Shown here one piece after another: positions 23,905 to 34,505 of a stretch of DNA of 64,000 nt. Origin of the DNA: Streptomyces roseirectus (GTDB lineage Bacteria; Actinomycetota; Actinomycetes; Streptomycetales; Streptomycetaceae); NCBI RefSeq assembly GCF_014489635.1, contig NZ_CP060828.1:6222001-6286000 (forward strand), in the 5' to 3' direction. The notes below the pieces were generated by a model. The model worked only from the letters and a program-made list of their open reading frames with translations. It made no database searches and was not told the origin of the DNA. The translations under genes were made by a program, and so were the position numbers. The first letter of the stretch is position 1; the number at the start of each line of letters is the position of its first letter.

Positions 23905-25503
23905 GTGGTGACCTTGGACGTACGGCCTCAACTGCTCGACGCACTCTCCGCGCTGCGCGACCGTGTCGCCGCCGCACGCTTCCCGCTCCCCCTGCCGGGG
24001 GCCCCACGCGCGCGTGCCAACCGCGACGAACTCCTCGCCCAGCTCGACGACTACCTGGTACCCCGCCTGAGAAACCCCGAGGCACCGCTCCTCGCGGTCG
24101 TCGGCGGCTCCACCGGCGCCGGCAAGTCCACCCTCGTCAACTCCCTGGTCGGGCACCGCGTCAGCGAGGCCGGCGTGCTGCGGCCGACCACACGCACACC
24201 CGTGCTGGTGTGCCACCCGGAGGACCATCACTGGTTCAGCGGCATGCGCGTCCTGCCCGGCCTCACGCGCGCGTGGGTGCCCCACCAGGAATCCGCCGAC
24301 GACCTCCTGACCCCTGGCGAGGACGGCCGCGTCCTGCGCGTCGAGACCTCCGAGACCCTGCCCGCCGGCCTCGCCCTCCTCGACGCCCCCGACATCGACT
24401 CCCTCGTCGCCGACAACCGCACCCTCGCCGCCCAGCTCATCTGCGCCGCCGACGTGTGGATCATGGTCACCACCGCCGCCCGCTACGCCGACGCCGTCCC
24501 CTGGCACCTCCTGCGCACCGCCAAGGAGTACGACGCGACCCTGGTGACCGTCCTGGACCGCGTCCCCCACCAGGTCGTCTCCGAGGTCTCCCGCCAGTAC
24601 GGCGCCCTCCTCGCCAAGGCCGGCCTCGGCGACGTCCCGCGCTTCACGGTCCCCGAACTCCCCGAGTCCGCCTGGGGCGGCGGGCTGCTCCCCGCCACCG
24701 CCGTCGCCCCGCTGCGCACCTGGCTCGTCCACCACGCCCAGGACCCCGGCGCCCGCCACCGCGCGATGGCCCGCACCGCCCACGGCGTCCTCGACTCCCT
24801 CAAGTCCCGCATGCCCGAGCTGGCCGGCGCCGCCGCCGCCCAGTACGCCGCCGCCCTGCGGCTGACCGCCGCCGTCGACCACGCGTACGACAGCGAGTAC
24901 GCGCGCGTACGCGGGCGGCTGCAGAGCGGCGTGGTGCTCGCGGGAGACGCGCTCAAGCGCTGGCGGGCCTTCCCCCTCGACTGCGCCCCCGGAGAGCTCC
25001 TGGACGCCCTCGTGGAGTCCCTGGCGGCCCTCCTGCTGTGCGCCGTCACCGCCGCCGACGAACGCGTCGACGACGCCTGGCGCCGCGAACCCGCCGCCGG
25101 GCACCTCGACGACCGCGACCCCGACCTGGAGAGCGCCGAACACCGCATCGGCCTGGCCGTCCGGCGCTGGCGGCGCGAACTGGAGGAGTACGCGGAGGAC
25201 GAGGTCCGCGACCTCGACCGCGGCTCCGCACCCGACCCCGAGGCGGTCGCCGCGCTCGTCGCCACCGCCCTCCTGGGCGGACGCCGCGCCCGCTCCGCAG
25301 GCGAGGGCCTGGCCGAACGCCTCGGCGCCCACGGCGCCCTGCGCCTGCGCGACCGCGGCGGACGGCTCCTCAGCGCCCACCTCGACCGCGTCATGACCAC
25401 CGAACGCGAGCGCCGCCTCGCCCCCCTCGACGGACTCGACGTCCACGCCGAACCGCAGGCCGAACTGATCGCCGCGCTGTCCGTACTGCAGAAGGAGAGG
25501 TGA
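23905..25503 (+). CDS. Dynamin-like large GTPase, first of a pair
   Basis: The 532-residue protein opens with [13 protein letters not shown]. Its P-loop is [17 protein letters not shown], switch motif [11 protein letters not shown], and G3 motif LLDAPDIDS. The C-terminal half is Ala/Glu/Arg-rich and helical (stalk-like), without a clear membrane span. Such proteins occur in Streptomyces as a tandem pair. The arrangement resembles DynA/DynB, dynamin-like proteins that act at sporulation septa with FtsZ, but I cannot confirm orthology by eye. Only 3 bp separate it from the second GTPase gene. Confidence 0.8.
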   Translation: MVTLDVRPQLLDALSALRDRVAAARFPLPLPGAPRARANRDELLAQLDDYLVPRLRNPEAPLLAVVGGSTGAGKSTLVNSLVGHRVSEAGVLRPTTRTPVLVCHPEDHHWFSGMRVLPGLTRAWVPHQESADDLLTPGEDGRVLRVETSETLPAGLALLDAPDIDSLVADNRTLAAQLICAADVWIMVTTAARYADAVPWHLLRTAKEYDATLVTVLDRVPHQVVSEVSRQYGALLAKAGLGDVPRFTVPELPESAWGGGLLPATAVAPLRTWLVHHAQDPGARHRAMARTAHGVLDSLKSRMPELAGAAAAQYAAALRLTAAVDHAYDSEYARVRGRLQSGVVLAGDALKRWRAFPLDCAPGELLDALVESLAALLLCAVTAADERVDDAWRREPAAGHLDDRDPDLESAEHRIGLAVRRWRRELEEYAEDEVRDLDRGSAPDPEAVAALVATALLGGRRARSAGEGLAERLGAHGALRLRDRGGRLLSAHLDRVMTTERERRLAPLDGLDVHAEPQAELIAALSVLQKER

Positions 25504-25506
25504 CGG

Positions 25507-27402
25507 ATGACCGCCGTCACGGACCACCAGGAACACGAACAGGGCCCCACGGACGACGCCCCCGCGGACGCCGGCCCCGGCGCGGAACCCGACACCGCCC
25601 CCCGGAACACACCCCCCGAAAACGTGCTCCCTGCGGACGCGTTCCCTAGGGACGGCGAAAACGTCCCCCACACGAGTGAGTCCCCCCAAACTCCCGCCGA
25701 CCCCGGCAACCCCCCCGACCCCGACGGCGTCTCCTGGGACGACGGACTCATCGCCCGCCGGGTCAACGCCCCCGACACCGAACCCCCCGCCCCCGAACCC
25801 CGCTCCGCCCCCGCCCCCCTCGCCTACGACGGCCCCCTCAGATCCCGGCTGGACGCCCTCCGGGAACTCGTCGGCCTCTCGCGCACCCGCCTCGACGGCA
25901 AGACCCTCGCCGAGGCCGGCCGCGTCCTGGACGAGGCGGCGGCCCGCCGCAGGCTCTCCGGCCGGCACACCGTCGTCGCCATCGCCGGCGCCACCGGCAG
26001 CGGCAAGTCGCAGCTCTTCAACGCCCTCGCCGGCGTGACGATCTCCGAGACGGGCGTGCGGCGCCCCACCACCGCCGCGCCCATCGCGTGCAGCTGGAGC
26101 GACGGCGCGGCCGGCCTGATCGACCGCCTGGGCATCCCCGGACGGCTGCGCAGACGGCCCGTGCAGAGCCCCGAGGCGGAGGCCCAGCTGAGCGGCCTGG
26201 TCCTCGTCGACCTCCCGGACCACGACTCGGCGGCCCTCCCGCACCGCGAGCAGGTCGACCGGATCCTCGCCCTGGTGGACGCCGTCATCTGGGTCGTCGA
26301 CCCCGAGAAGTACGCCGACGCCGTCATCCACGAGCGCTACCTGCGCCCCATGGCGGGCCACGCCGAGGTCATGTTCGTCGTCCTCAACCAGACCGACCGG
26401 CTCCCCGGCGAGGCCGCCGAACTCGTCCTCGACGACCTGCGCAGGCTCCTCGACGAGGACGGCATCGCCCTCGGTGAGTACGGCGAACCCGGCGCGACCG
26501 TCCTCGGCCTGTCCGCGCTCACCGGCGACGGCGTGCCCGAACTGCGCGAGGTGCTGGGTCAGTTCCTCGCCGAACGCGAGGCCCCCGCCCGCCGGGTCGC
26601 CGCCGACGTCGACGCCGCCGCCGCCCGGCTGCGCCCCGTCTACGCGCCCGCGCGCAGGCCGGGGCTGACCGAGGAGGCGCGCGACGAGTTCGCCGCCCGG
26701 CTCGCGGACGCCGTCGGCGCGAGCGCCGCCGGGGACGCCGCCGAGCGCGCGTGGCTGCGCAACGCCAACCGCGCGTGCGGGACGCCGTGGCTGCGGCTGT
26801 GGCGCTGGTACCAGGACCGGCGCGACCCCCCGACCGGACGGCTGCCCGTGCGCGCGCAGATGGACGAGGAGGCGACCGCACGCCAGCGCGTCGAGCAAGC
26901 CGTCCGCACGGTCGCCGACCGGGCGTCGGCGGGGCTGCCCGCGCCGTGGGCGCTCGCCGTGCGGGAGGCCGCCGTGCGCGGGGCGCAGGGGCTGCCCGAA
27001 GCGCTCGACGACCTCGCCGCGCGCGCGGGGCTGCCGCCCGGACGCCCGCCCCGGCCCGGCTGGTGGCCCGTCGCCGTGTTCGCGCAGGCGTCCATGACGG
27101 TCCTCCAGATCGTCGGCGGGCTCTGGCTCGTCGCCCAGATCGCGGGCGCGATGGCGCCCAACCTCGGGGTGCCGGTCCTGCTGATGGTCGCCGGGATCGT
27201 CGGCGGGCCCCTCGTCGAGTGGAGCTGCCGGCTCGCCGCGCGCGGGCCCGCGCGCAGGTACGGGCAGGACGCGGAACGCCGGCTGCGGGAGGCCGCCGCC
27301 GGGTGCGGGAGGGCTCGGGTGCTGGATCCGGTGGCGGCGGAGCTGCTGCGGTACCGGGAGGTCCGGGAGCAGTACGGGAGGGTGGTGGGGGTGGGGCGGT
27401 AG
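25507..27402 (+). CDS. Membrane-anchored dynamin-like GTPase, second of a pair
   Basis: A 631-residue GTPase with a disordered Pro/Asp/Glu-rich N-terminus (1-110) and P-loop AGATGSGKSQLFNALAG. Also visible are RRPTTAAPI as switch, LVDLPDHDS as G3, and LNQTDRLPG as G4 (NQTD in place of NKxD). Two hydrophobic segments near residues 525-575 (SMTVLQIVGGLWLVAQIAG; NLGVPVLLMVAGIVGGPLV) form a membrane hairpin. It lies 3 bp after the first GTPase gene with a GGAGAGGTGACGG region as ribosome binding site. The pair probably forms a membrane-remodelling complex. Confidence 0.85.
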   Translation: MTAVTDHQEHEQGPTDDAPADAGPGAEPDTAPRNTPPENVLPADAFPRDGENVPHTSESPQTPADPGNPPDPDGVSWDDGLIARRVNAPDTEPPAPEPRSAPAPLAYDGPLRSRLDALRELVGLSRTRLDGKTLAEAGRVLDEAAARRRLSGRHTVVAIAGATGSGKSQLFNALAGVTISETGVRRPTTAAPIACSWSDGAAGLIDRLGIPGRLRRRPVQSPEAEAQLSGLVLVDLPDHDSAALPHREQVDRILALVDAVIWVVDPEKYADAVIHERYLRPMAGHAEVMFVVLNQTDRLPGEAAELVLDDLRRLLDEDGIALGEYGEPGATVLGLSALTGDGVPELREVLGQFLAEREAPARRVAADVDAAAARLRPVYAPARRPGLTEEARDEFAARLADAVGASAAGDAAERAWLRNANRACGTPWLRLWRWYQDRRDPPTGRLPVRAQMDEEATARQRVEQAVRTVADRASAGLPAPWALAVREAAVRGAQGLPEALDDLAARAGLPPGRPPRPGWWPVAVFAQASMTVLQIVGGLWLVAQIAGAMAPNLGVPVLLMVAGIVGGPLVEWSCRLAARGPARRYGQDAERRLREAAAGCGRARVLDPVAAELLRYREVREQYGRVVGVGR

Positions 27403-27760
27403 GGGGTGCCGGGTGACGGCGGACCGGTAGGAGGGGTGGTGGGTCGGTAGGAGGGTGCCGGGTGGCGATGCCGGGGACGGTGTCGCCACCTTTTGCTGTG
27501 CGGCTTTTGTTGTGCGGCGGTGTCGCTCTGTGTGATCCGCGCAGGTGAACCGCAGGCGGCGTGACAGGGGTTCGCTCGATCGGGTGACGGGGTTTTCCAC
27601 AGGCCGGGGGGTGTCCACAGGGCCGGGCGAGGGACTTGCCGGGGCGGCAGTCTGGATTCGCGGCGATCACGAAGGGCGTGGCCGGCGCAGCCAGCCGTAC
27701 GGGAGAGGCCCGTGCGGGATCCGCCCGGCCGGGGACGGCGGGGCGAGGGAGGGGCGAACG
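27403..27760. other. Non-coding region upstream of the SSB gene
   Basis: 358 bp without a supported gene. It begins with imperfect direct repeats (GGTAGGAGGG twice at about 27427 and 27448) and has a T-rich patch at 27489-27520. The ssb-like promoter should lie in the second half. No stable hairpin was seen. Confidence 0.4.
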
Positions 27761-28195
27761 ATGAACGAGGTCACGATGTGCGCCGTGGGGAACGTCGCGA
27801 CGCAGCCCGTCTACCGGGAGTCGCCGTCCGGCACCTCGGCACGGTTTCGGATGGCGGCGACCGCCCGGTACTGGGACCGGGAGAAGAACGAGTGGGTCGA
27901 CGGGCACACCAACTTCTTCACGGTGTGGGCGAACCGGCAGCTCGCCGTGAACGTGGCGGCGTCGCTGTCGGTCGGGGACCCGGTGATCGTGCAGGGCCGG
28001 CTGAAGGTGCGGACGGACCTGCGCGACGGGCAGAACTGGATGTCGGCCGACATCGACGCGGCGGCCATCGGGCACGACCTCGCGCGGGGCACCTCGGCGT
28101 TCGTCCGGGTGCTCAGGACGGAGCCGGCGGGCGGGCGCCCTGAGCCCGAATGGGAGGCGCAGCCGCTGGAGCGGGAGCCGGTGAGCGCGACGTGA
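27761..28195 (+). CDS. Single-stranded DNA-binding protein (SSB paralogue)
   Basis: A 144-residue OB-fold SSB protein with MNEVTMCAVGNVATQPVYRE, RFRMAATARYWDREKNEW, and GDPVIVQGRLKVRTD typical of the family. It lacks the acidic DDDxPF-type C-terminal tip that recruits repair and replication proteins, ending instead in EPVSAT. It is therefore likely the second Streptomyces SSB, of the kind linked to chromosome segregation at sporulation, rather than the essential replication one. GGGAGGGG before the ATG fixes the start. Confidence 0.88.
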   Translation: MNEVTMCAVGNVATQPVYRESPSGTSARFRMAATARYWDREKNEWVDGHTNFFTVWANRQLAVNVAASLSVGDPVIVQGRLKVRTDLRDGQNWMSADIDAAAIGHDLARGTSAFVRVLRTEPAGGRPEPEWEAQPLEREPVSAT

Positions 28196-28246
28196 GGCCA
28201 GGTCAGCGTGGTGTGAGGGCAAAAGGCGGCTGAAAAAGCCGGGTTG

Positions 28247-28321
28247 GGGCTTATCGGTGAATCACGCCGCTTGATGAGTGGATCAACTGCCTTGAGCAGC
28301 GGTTGATTTATCGATAAGCCC
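28247..28321. repeat. Nested inverted repeat downstream of the SSB gene
   Basis: GGGCTTATCG (28247-28256) is mirrored by CGATAAGCCC (28312-28321). Inside, ATCAAC (28282-28287) is mirrored by GTTGAT (28302-28307). The 75-nt element could fold into a long hairpin as terminator of the ssb gene, or be a palindromic site. It is AT-richer than its surroundings. Confidence 0.6.
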
Positions 28322-28507
28322 AGCCGTCGGGGCGGCCGAACGGATCTTGGGATAACGATTCCGATTCGGATCGGTTGCCCGATGATCCGACGGGGAAAGG
28401 GGCCGCGCCGGCCTCTCTAGGATGCGCGACATGGCCCTCGTGGCTTCCGATTCTGCTGGTGGGACCCCGTCCCCCACGTCAACGGGTCCCGCTCGAAGGG
28501 GAATTGA

Positions 28508-29917
28508 GTGCTTTCTTCGACCACCGTGCCGTTCGCCCGAGCGCGAGGAGCGGTCCGCGCCGTCGCCGTGACCCTGGTGTCCGGGCTGGCCGCCGCCGGG
28601 ATCCTCGCCGCCGCCGCTCCGGCCGTCGCCGACACGGCCACGCAGGGGCAGGGCGGGGCGACCGCGACCATAGGCGGGCTCAAGGTCTACGGCGGCGCGG
28701 TGCTCCACGAGGAGGGCGGCGACCAGGAGATCCCGGCGGGCCTGTTCGAGATGTCCGTCGACGGCGGGGGCATGCTCCAGACGTACTGCGTCGACGTCTA
28801 CACCCCCACGCAGAAGGACGCGAAGTACCACGAGACGCCGTGGAGCGGGACCTCGCTGGCCGCGAACAAGCAGGCGGGGCGGATCGGCTGGATCCTCCAG
28901 CACTCCTACCCGCAGGTCAACGACCTCGCGTGGCTCGCGAAGTCGGCCGGCATCAAGAGCGGGCTCACCGAGCAGGACGCGGCGGCCGGGACGCAGGTCG
29001 CGATCTGGCGGTACTCGGACGGGGCGGACGTCGACGCGGTCGACCCGCAGGCGCGGCAGCTCGCGGACTACCTGGAGAAGGCGGCCCGCGGCGCGGCCGA
29101 GCCGGCCGCGTCGCTGACCGTCGACAGCCCGGCGGTGTCCGGGAAGCCGGGGGAACTCCTCGGTCCGGTGACCGTGCGCACCGACGCCGGGACGGTCTCC
29201 GTCACGCCGCCGCCGGACGCCGCGATCAGCGGGGTCAAGGTGGTCGACGCGGACGGGGCGCCGGTGACCTCGGCCGGGGACGGCAGCCGGCTGTACTTCC
29301 AGGTGCCGGCCGCCGCGCCGGCCGGGTCGGCGCAGGTGACGCTCCAGGCGTCGACCACCGTGCCCGTCGGGCGGGCGTTCGTCTCCGAGGGGCGCAGCCA
29401 GACGCAGATCCTCGCCGGGTCCAGCGAGTCGACCGTGTCCGCGACGGCTGTCGCCAGCTGGGGGGCCGTCGGAGCGGTGCCGGCGCTGTCCGCCGCGCGG
29501 GACTGTCTCAAGGGCGGGCTCGACATCACCGCGACGAACAAGGGGGACCAGCCGTACACGTTCACCCTCCTCGCCGCGGAGTACACGATCGGGGCGGGCG
29601 AGACGCGGACGGTGACCGTGCCGCTCCAGGAGGACCAGCCCTACGACTTCGCCCTCACGACACCTCAGGGCAACACCCCCCGCTTCACCGGCATCCTCGA
29701 CTGCAAGACCCAGTCCCGGACGACGTCCAACCTCACGACCCAGACCTTCAGCGACCCCACCCCGGCCACGGTCCTCCCCGCCACCCCCACCAACCTCGCC
29801 GACACCGGCACCGACAGCACCACCCCCCTCATCGCCGGCACCGCCATCGGCCTCGTCCTCATCGGCGGCACGGCCCTGGTCCTGACAGCACGCAAGAACC
29901 AGGGGACGGGGGAGTAG
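28508..29917 (+). CDS. Sortase-anchored Cys-Gln thioester (TQXA) surface protein
   Basis: A 469-residue wall protein with signal peptide (cleavage near APAVADT, about 41). A thioester domain follows, with Cys94 in TYCVDVYTP and Gln163 in GTQVAIW, the residues that form the reactive internal thioester. Then come Ig-like beta regions, a Thr/Pro stalk, the sorting signal LADTG (LAXTG class, for SrtE-type sortases), a hydrophobic helix and a basic tail (ARKNQ). Thioester domains can bond covalently to amines on partner surfaces; in Streptomyces the target is unknown. GTG start behind AAGGGGAA. It stands alone, without a sortase gene nearby. Confidence 0.92.
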   Translation: MLSSTTVPFARARGAVRAVAVTLVSGLAAAGILAAAAPAVADTATQGQGGATATIGGLKVYGGAVLHEEGGDQEIPAGLFEMSVDGGGMLQTYCVDVYTPTQKDAKYHETPWSGTSLAANKQAGRIGWILQHSYPQVNDLAWLAKSAGIKSGLTEQDAAAGTQVAIWRYSDGADVDAVDPQARQLADYLEKAARGAAEPAASLTVDSPAVSGKPGELLGPVTVRTDAGTVSVTPPPDAAISGVKVVDADGAPVTSAGDGSRLYFQVPAAAPAGSAQVTLQASTTVPVGRAFVSEGRSQTQILAGSSESTVSATAVASWGAVGAVPALSAARDCLKGGLDITATNKGDQPYTFTLLAAEYTIGAGETRTVTVPLQEDQPYDFALTTPQGNTPRFTGILDCKTQSRTTSNLTTQTFSDPTPATVLPATPTNLADTGTDSTTPLIAGTAIGLVLIGGTALVLTARKNQGTGE

Positions 29918-30628
29918 GGGAACGGGAGAGCAGGGGACCCGACACCGGCTCCCGCCGACGGGCTTGACGCCTCCCGGCGAGGAGCCGTCCGGGGAAGCCT
30001 CGGTGCCTCCCGGCGGAGGCGCACCGGCCGCGGTGCCGGGTCCGGGAGCGCGGTGACGTCAGGCCGGTCGCGCGGGTGAGACGGGCAGGGGCCAGGTTGA
30101 TGACGAGCTGTGGCGCCCCGAGCCGACGGGGTTGGCCGAACCAGCGGATACCGACGACTCGAAGGCGGGCCGAGCGCGGGTGCGCCCCAGGCGAGAACGT
30201 GGCTGCCCCTGAATCGGTGAGTCGAGCCGGAAGCGCGCGGCTCGACGCAGGGCGAAGACGAAGGGCAAGGCGGACCGGCGGTCCCCGGAGGCTGGGAGCC
30301 GGCAGAGCGCTGGGACGCGGGGCGGGAGCGACGACGGTTCCAGTGTGGTTGTGCGGGGCGAGGGCGACGACGGCTCCGGTGGGCCCGTGCGGGGCGTGGG
30401 CGGGGCTGGTGGGCTCGGTGCGGGCAGTGGTTTTGGCGGATCCGAGGGCCCGGCGGTCCCGGTGGGTCCGGTGGTTTCGGTGAGCGGGCAGGGCTCCGGA
30501 GGGCCAGGGCGGGTGTTGGCAGGAATGCCGGGCGAGGCCGGTTGGGCAAGCGGTGGGGGCGGGCTGAGACGGGCCGGTGTGGGGTACGGGTGGGGAGAGC
30601 GGGCGGAGACCGGGAGGGGGGACGGGAG
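29918..30628. other. 711-bp region with no supported gene
   Basis: Open frames on both strands give Arg/Pro/Gly-rich translations without ribosome binding sites. G-rich, partly repetitive text lies at 30330-30500 (repeated GGGCGAGGGCGACGAC, GGTCCGGTGG, GGGCCCG words). Short self-complementary patches near 29970-30025 (GCCTCCCGGCGGAGGC) probably terminate the thioester-protein gene. Nothing else is recognised. Confidence 0.4.
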
Positions 30629-31126
30629 ATGCCCTGGGCGGCTCTGGTGAGTGCGGTGGTGGGGGCGGTGATCGCCACGGGGGCCGGTGCGCTGCTTGAG
30701 AGGGCCCGGTGGCGGCGTGAGCGGAGCGAACGGTCGGCCGGGGTGCGCCGGGTGCTGTACGGCGAGTACCTGGAGCAGCTTTCCCAGGCCCGCAACGTCT
30801 TCCGGGGGCTGGCCCGCTCCCCGGACCTCCCTCGGGCCGAGCGCGAGCAGGCGGCCCGGAGCGGGTTCGCCGCCTGCTACGGGCTCCGGTACCAGATGTC
30901 GATCACGGCTCCGGACCAGGTCGTCCGGGCCTCCGAGACCGCGTTCCGGGCCCTGCGGGACGTCCGCGACCTGGCGGCCGGGGGCGTCGCGGCCGGCGAC
31001 CCGGCCTACGTCACCGGCCGGGAGAGCTACGAGGACGCCCTCGCCGCCCTGCGGGCCGGGATGCGCCGGACCTGGGTGTCGATCGGGCGGCGGGCTGAAG
31101 GGCCAGGTCACCGAGGTCCCCGCTAA
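30629..31126 (+). CDS. Conserved membrane-anchored protein of unknown function
   Basis: A 165-residue protein with one N-terminal hydrophobic helix (ALVSAVVGAVIATGAGALL), then a basic, Arg/Glu-rich helical cytoplasmic domain. The ATG at 30629 sits behind GGGAGGGGGGACGGG and starts exactly before the membrane segment. It lies 82 bp before the EttA gene on the same strand. No family name can be given with confidence; the layout (one helix, soluble coiled domain) is common among actinobacterial hypotheticals. Confidence 0.7.
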   Translation: MPWAALVSAVVGAVIATGAGALLERARWRRERSERSAGVRRVLYGEYLEQLSQARNVFRGLARSPDLPRAEREQAARSGFAACYGLRYQMSITAPDQVVRASETAFRALRDVRDLAAGGVAAGDPAYVTGRESYEDALAALRAGMRRTWVSIGRRAEGPGHRGPR

Positions 31127-31208
31127 CAGGTTTCCGCCCAGGGATGGACGTACGGCAAGATGGGGTGTATCTGCCCACTGCCCAATTCACGCTGCCGGAC
31201 GGTTTCTC

Positions 31209-32873
<1,665 letters not shown>

Positions 32874-32875
32874 TC

Positions 32876-33286
32876 TTGCGGCACATCTACCACTGCCCCC
32901 TGCGCTGGGCGGACATGGACGCGTACGGCCACGTCAACAACGTGGTCTTCCTCCGCTACCTGGAGGAGGCGCGTATCGACTTCCTGTTCCGTCCGGACAA
33001 GGACTTCCAGCAGGGGTCCGTGGTGGCCCGCCACGAGATCGACTACAAACGGCAGTTGGTCCACCGGCACTCGCCGGTCACCATCGAGCTGTGGGTCACC
33101 GAGATACGGGCCGCCTCCTTCACCGTCACCTACGAGGTGAAGGACGAGGACGTCGTGTACGTCCGGGCGGCCACCGTCATCGTCCCGTTCGACTTCGAGG
33201 CGGAGCGGCCGCGCCGGCTCACCGCGGAGGAACGGGAGTTCCTGGAGGAGTACCGGGACGACCCGCAGGGGGCCGTCGCCGCATGA
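32876..33286 (+). CDS. Hot-dog acyl-CoA thioesterase
   Basis: A 136-residue 4HBT-family thioesterase with the signature RWADMDAYGHVNNVVFLRYL, containing the catalytic Asp and the helix-capping YGHVNN. It begins at TTG two bases after the ettA stop and overlaps the next gene by 4 bp, so translation is coupled. The substrate is not predictable; short to medium acyl-CoA hydrolysis is typical. Confidence 0.9.
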   Translation: MRHIYHCPLRWADMDAYGHVNNVVFLRYLEEARIDFLFRPDKDFQQGSVVARHEIDYKRQLVHRHSPVTIELWVTEIRAASFTVTYEVKDEDVVYVRAATVIVPFDFEAERPRRLTAEEREFLEEYRDDPQGAVAA

Positions 33287-33954
33287 CGGTGCTCCATCTC
33301 GCCGACGAGGGGGAGGCGGCCGACCTCGCCGCTTTCCTCTCCCGGCTGCTGCACTACGACCGCGGCGCCGCCGTCCGTCTCCAGGCGGCCGGCACCGCGC
33401 TCGCCGTGTTCGGCCGACCCCCCTCCTTCGAAGTCCTCGCGGTACGCGCCGTCCGGCTCGCGAAGCCGTACGAGGACGGCATCGAGGCGAGCCTCGATGT
33501 CACCGTCTCGGCGGGGGAGTTGCTGGAGACGGTGGACGAGGACGCGGCGACGGCAGGCGTGCCGGGCGCGGTGACCGGCCCTCCCTGGGCCGGAGTTCTG
33601 CCGCCCAGGGGCGGCTGGCGGGCCGAGGGCGGGCTGCCGTCCGCCGATGAGCTGCGGGCCCTCGTCGCCGGTGTCGTCGCCGAATTCCGGCGCCGTACCG
33701 AGGAGTTGGGCGCCGAGCGGCGCACCCGGGCCGAGCTGGACCGGATCGGGCGGGAGATCTGGTCGCGGGCCGTGGGCTCAACGGGCCTTCCGCTGCGGGC
33801 CGTTCACGCCGCCCAGGCGCTCGGGTTCCTGCGGCCGTCCACGCCCGAGGTGAGTCTCTTCTCCTCCGGGGCGTGGCTGCGGCTGCGGACCGCGTACGGG
33901 TCGATCGCCGTACGGCGCGCGGGACTTGGGGACTTCGGGCTCAGCGTGCGGTGA
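33283..33954 (+). CDS. Conserved actinobacterial protein of unknown function
   Basis: A 223-residue soluble protein overlapping the thioesterase gene (ATGA). It has a helical Arg/Glu-rich centre (VAEFRRRTEELGAERRTRAELDR, about residues 130-153) followed by a basic beta-rich C-terminus. No catalytic motif, Cys cluster or membrane segment is visible. Linkage behind ettA and the thioesterase looks conserved-operon-like, but I cannot assign a role. Confidence 0.7.
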   Translation: MTVLHLADEGEAADLAAFLSRLLHYDRGAAVRLQAAGTALAVFGRPPSFEVLAVRAVRLAKPYEDGIEASLDVTVSAGELLETVDEDAATAGVPGAVTGPPWAGVLPPRGGWRAEGGLPSADELRALVAGVVAEFRRRTEELGAERRTRAELDRIGREIWSRAVGSTGLPLRAVHAAQALGFLRPSTPEVSLFSSGAWLRLRTAYGSIAVRRAGLGDFGLSVR

Positions 33955-33989
33955 AAGTGCGCGGTGGACGTGCGCGGTGAAGCGGCGTT

Positions 33990-34403
33990 CTAGTCGGGGG
34001 TGTTGACCATCGACGCCGCCGCGTACGTCAGGTACTTCCACAGCGTCGCCTCGTGCTCCTCGGAGAGGTCCAGGGAGTCGACCGCGTCCCGCATGTGCTT
34101 CAGCCACGCGTCGTGGGCCGCGCGGTCGACGGCGAAGGGGGCGTGGCGCATGCGCAGGCGGGGGTGGCCGCGGTTGTCGCTGTACGTCGTCGGGCCGCCC
34201 CAGTACTGGATCAGGAACAGGGTCAGCCGCTCCTCCGCCGGGCCCAGGTCCTCCTCCGGGTACATCGGCTTCAGCAGGGGGTCCTGGGCCACGCCCTCGT
34301 AGAAACGGTGGACGAGGCGGCGGAAGGTCTCCTCACCGCCGACCTGCTCGTAGAAGGTCTGCTGCTGGAGTGTGCCGCGCCGAATCTCATTCACGTACCC
34401 CAT
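33990..34403 (-). CDS. Group II truncated haemoglobin (trHbO type)
   Basis: A 137-residue 2-on-2 globin. The proximal haem ligand is His87 (RMRHAPF), Tyr35 is at B10 (RFYEGV), and Trp100 is at G8 (DAWLKHM), the combination that defines group II. These proteins handle oxygen, NO or peroxide and are often linked to oxidative protection in actinobacteria. It is a single minus-strand gene, convergent with the ettA operon with a 35-bp gap. Confidence 0.94.
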   Translation of the reverse strand: MGYVNEIRRGTLQQQTFYEQVGGEETFRRLVHRFYEGVAQDPLLKPMYPEEDLGPAEERLTLFLIQYWGGPTTYSDNRGHPRLRMRHAPFAVDRAAHDAWLKHMRDAVDSLDLSEEHEATLWKYLTYAAASMVNTPD

Positions 34404-34505
34404 GGTCTCAGATCGGGGGGACGAGGACTTGGGGCTTAGGACTTCGGAGGTAGGGGGACGCGGACGCGGCCGGTGTCGGCCACGTCCGCGTCGCGGGGGT
34501 TCCTG

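Noticed and set aside
23791..27618. Minus-strand open frame of about 1275 codons
   Set aside because: It is antisense to the two GTPase genes and arises from their high GC third positions; no ribosome binding site or domain.
30059..31111. Minus-strand open frame overlapping the 30629 gene
   Set aside because: The plus-strand gene has a strong ribosome binding site and a membrane helix; the antisense translation is Pro/Arg-rich.
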